A stretch of DNA of 40,565 nt. It comes from Scenedesmus sp. ARA3 (taxonomy: Eukaryota; Chlorophyta; Chlorophyceae; Sphaeropleales; Scenedesmaceae). The position numbers and the translations under genes are program-made. The stretch covers positions 5,228 through 45,792 of the forward strand of contig RWJK01001774.1 in the NCBI GenBank assembly GCA_004335835.1, in the 5' to 3' direction. Below are positions 40,087 to 40,565 of this stretch, piece by piece. The notes under the pieces are model-generated. The model did no database searches and was not told the origin of the DNA. It saw nothing but the letters and a program-made list of their open reading frames with translations. Position 1 is the stretch's first letter. Every line of letters begins with the position of its first letter.

Positions 40087-40411
40087 TCAGGCAGTCTCCA
40101 CGTGCCAGTGGAGGCTCTTGTTCAGCTGCGCAGTAACGCGTAGACAGCCAGTTGCCAGGTAATTGCAGTAGCCACCAGAGACTTTTAAGCAGTCTCCACG
40201 TGCCAGTGGAGGCTCTTCTTCAGCTGCGCAGTAACGCGTAGACAGCCAGAAGCCCCTACAGGCTTCACGTACAGTAGCACAAGTGCTCACGCAGTCTCCA
40301 CTGCAAGCAGTGGCTCTTCTTCAGCTGCACACCCAGTGCGTATGCAGTCGCCTGCGAGCTTCAGCACTTGCTTCAGCAGTTGCAGACAACTGCAGTAGCC
40401 ACCATGATTGC
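40087..40411 (-). repeat. three downstream copies of the edge gene's terminal exon
   Basis: Copies of the end LKKS-HWHVETA lie near 40087-40130, 40186-40230 and 40288-40330, after the complete exon in gene direction. Two of them keep a stop in the same place (LNKSLHWHVETA and LKKSLHWHVETA); the third is disrupted. The intervening GCGTAACGCGTAGACAGCCAG-like flank is also shared between the first two. Confidence 0.8.
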
Positions 40412-40501
40412 TCAGGCAGTCTCCACATGCCAGCGGTGGCTCTTTTTCAGCTGCGCAATGAGTGCGGGCACGTCCATGCCGCGGTGCTCACGGCCCATTG
40501 T
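40412..40501 (-). CDS. terminal exon of a gene running off the right edge
   Basis: Reading leftward, a long CTG run ends in CATGCAG and is followed by an open exon in phase 0: TMGREHRGMDVPALIAQL, then KKSHRWHVETA and TGA. It encodes 29 C-terminal residues. The upstream exons are outside the window. The family is not recognised from this short end. The alternative is a short gene starting at the internal ATG, but the intron-like CTG tract and the downstream copies favour a terminal exon. Confidence 0.55.
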   Translation of the reverse strand, partial: TMGREHRGMDVPALIAQLKKSHRWHVETA

Positions 40502-40506
40502 CTGCA

Positions 40507-40507
<1 letters not shown>

Positions 40508-40565
<58 letters not shown>
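40508..40565. repeat. CAG trinucleotide repeat at right edge
   Basis: An uninterrupted AGC/CAG run continues to the last base. On the minus strand it is a CTG run directly upstream of the edge gene's terminal-exon acceptor. The true length is unknown because the window stops inside it. Confidence 0.95.

Noticed and set aside
1..40565. transposable elements behind the repeats
   Set aside because: No terminal repeats, target-site duplications, transposase or reverse-transcriptase coding were seen. The repeats are made of the local gene's own sequence.

Overview
The window looks like nuclear DNA from a GC-rich green alga, most likely a chlorophycean (Volvocales-like, possibly in the Haematococcus neighbourhood). 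This is inferred from GT-AG introns with GTGAGT-type donors and CTGCAG-type acceptors, exons full of Ala (GCN) and Gln (CAG) runs, and pervasive CTG/CAG trinucleotide repeats. I could not run a search to confirm the organism. Both ends of the window lie inside long CTG/CAG repeats, which suggests a contig bounded by unassembled repeat.

Layout. (1) 1824-7006, minus: an eight-exon LEO1 gene (Paf1 complex), rebuilt in frame to 413 aa. (2) 8428-24818, plus: a twenty-exon gene of 1539 aa with the order PHD finger, DDT, WHIM1, WHIM2/3, Lys/Ala-rich low-complexity region, C-terminal PHD-like zinc finger. This is an ISWI-partner-type chromatin protein, divergently arranged with LEO1. (3) 27635-28016, minus: a two-exon, 65-aa Cys-rich protein of a small conserved eukaryotic family. 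(4) 29076-32629, plus: a protein with two GYF domains and a very long Gln-rich tail (911 aa). (5) 34510-38448, plus: a second, different GYF protein (958 aa) with GW/WG motifs in a low-complexity tail. (6) 40412-40501, minus: the terminal exon of a gene that runs off the right edge. All rebuilt genes keep frame through every junction using GT-AG splice sites.

The unusual signal is not a gene. Nearly every exon of the large genes is surrounded by partial copies of itself in the flanking introns or just after the stop codon. Upstream copies keep the 5' exon end with its acceptor; downstream copies keep the 3' exon end with its donor. Normally one complete copy of each exon remains. By eye I count roughly 70 such 'exon echoes', often at regular spacing (138-139, 113, 131-132 or 225-260 bp). 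They diverge by substitutions, indels, stops and lost splice sites, so they are not simple assembly duplicates. This fills the introns with real-looking decoy splice sites and is the best candidate here for an undescribed process.

Functionally the neighbourhood is transcription elongation (LEO1), nucleosome remodelling (DDT/WHIM/PHD) and proline-rich-ligand or translational/RNA-silencing adaptors (GYF). I see no evidence that they form one pathway. No tRNA, rRNA, CRISPR array or intact transposon was recognised.
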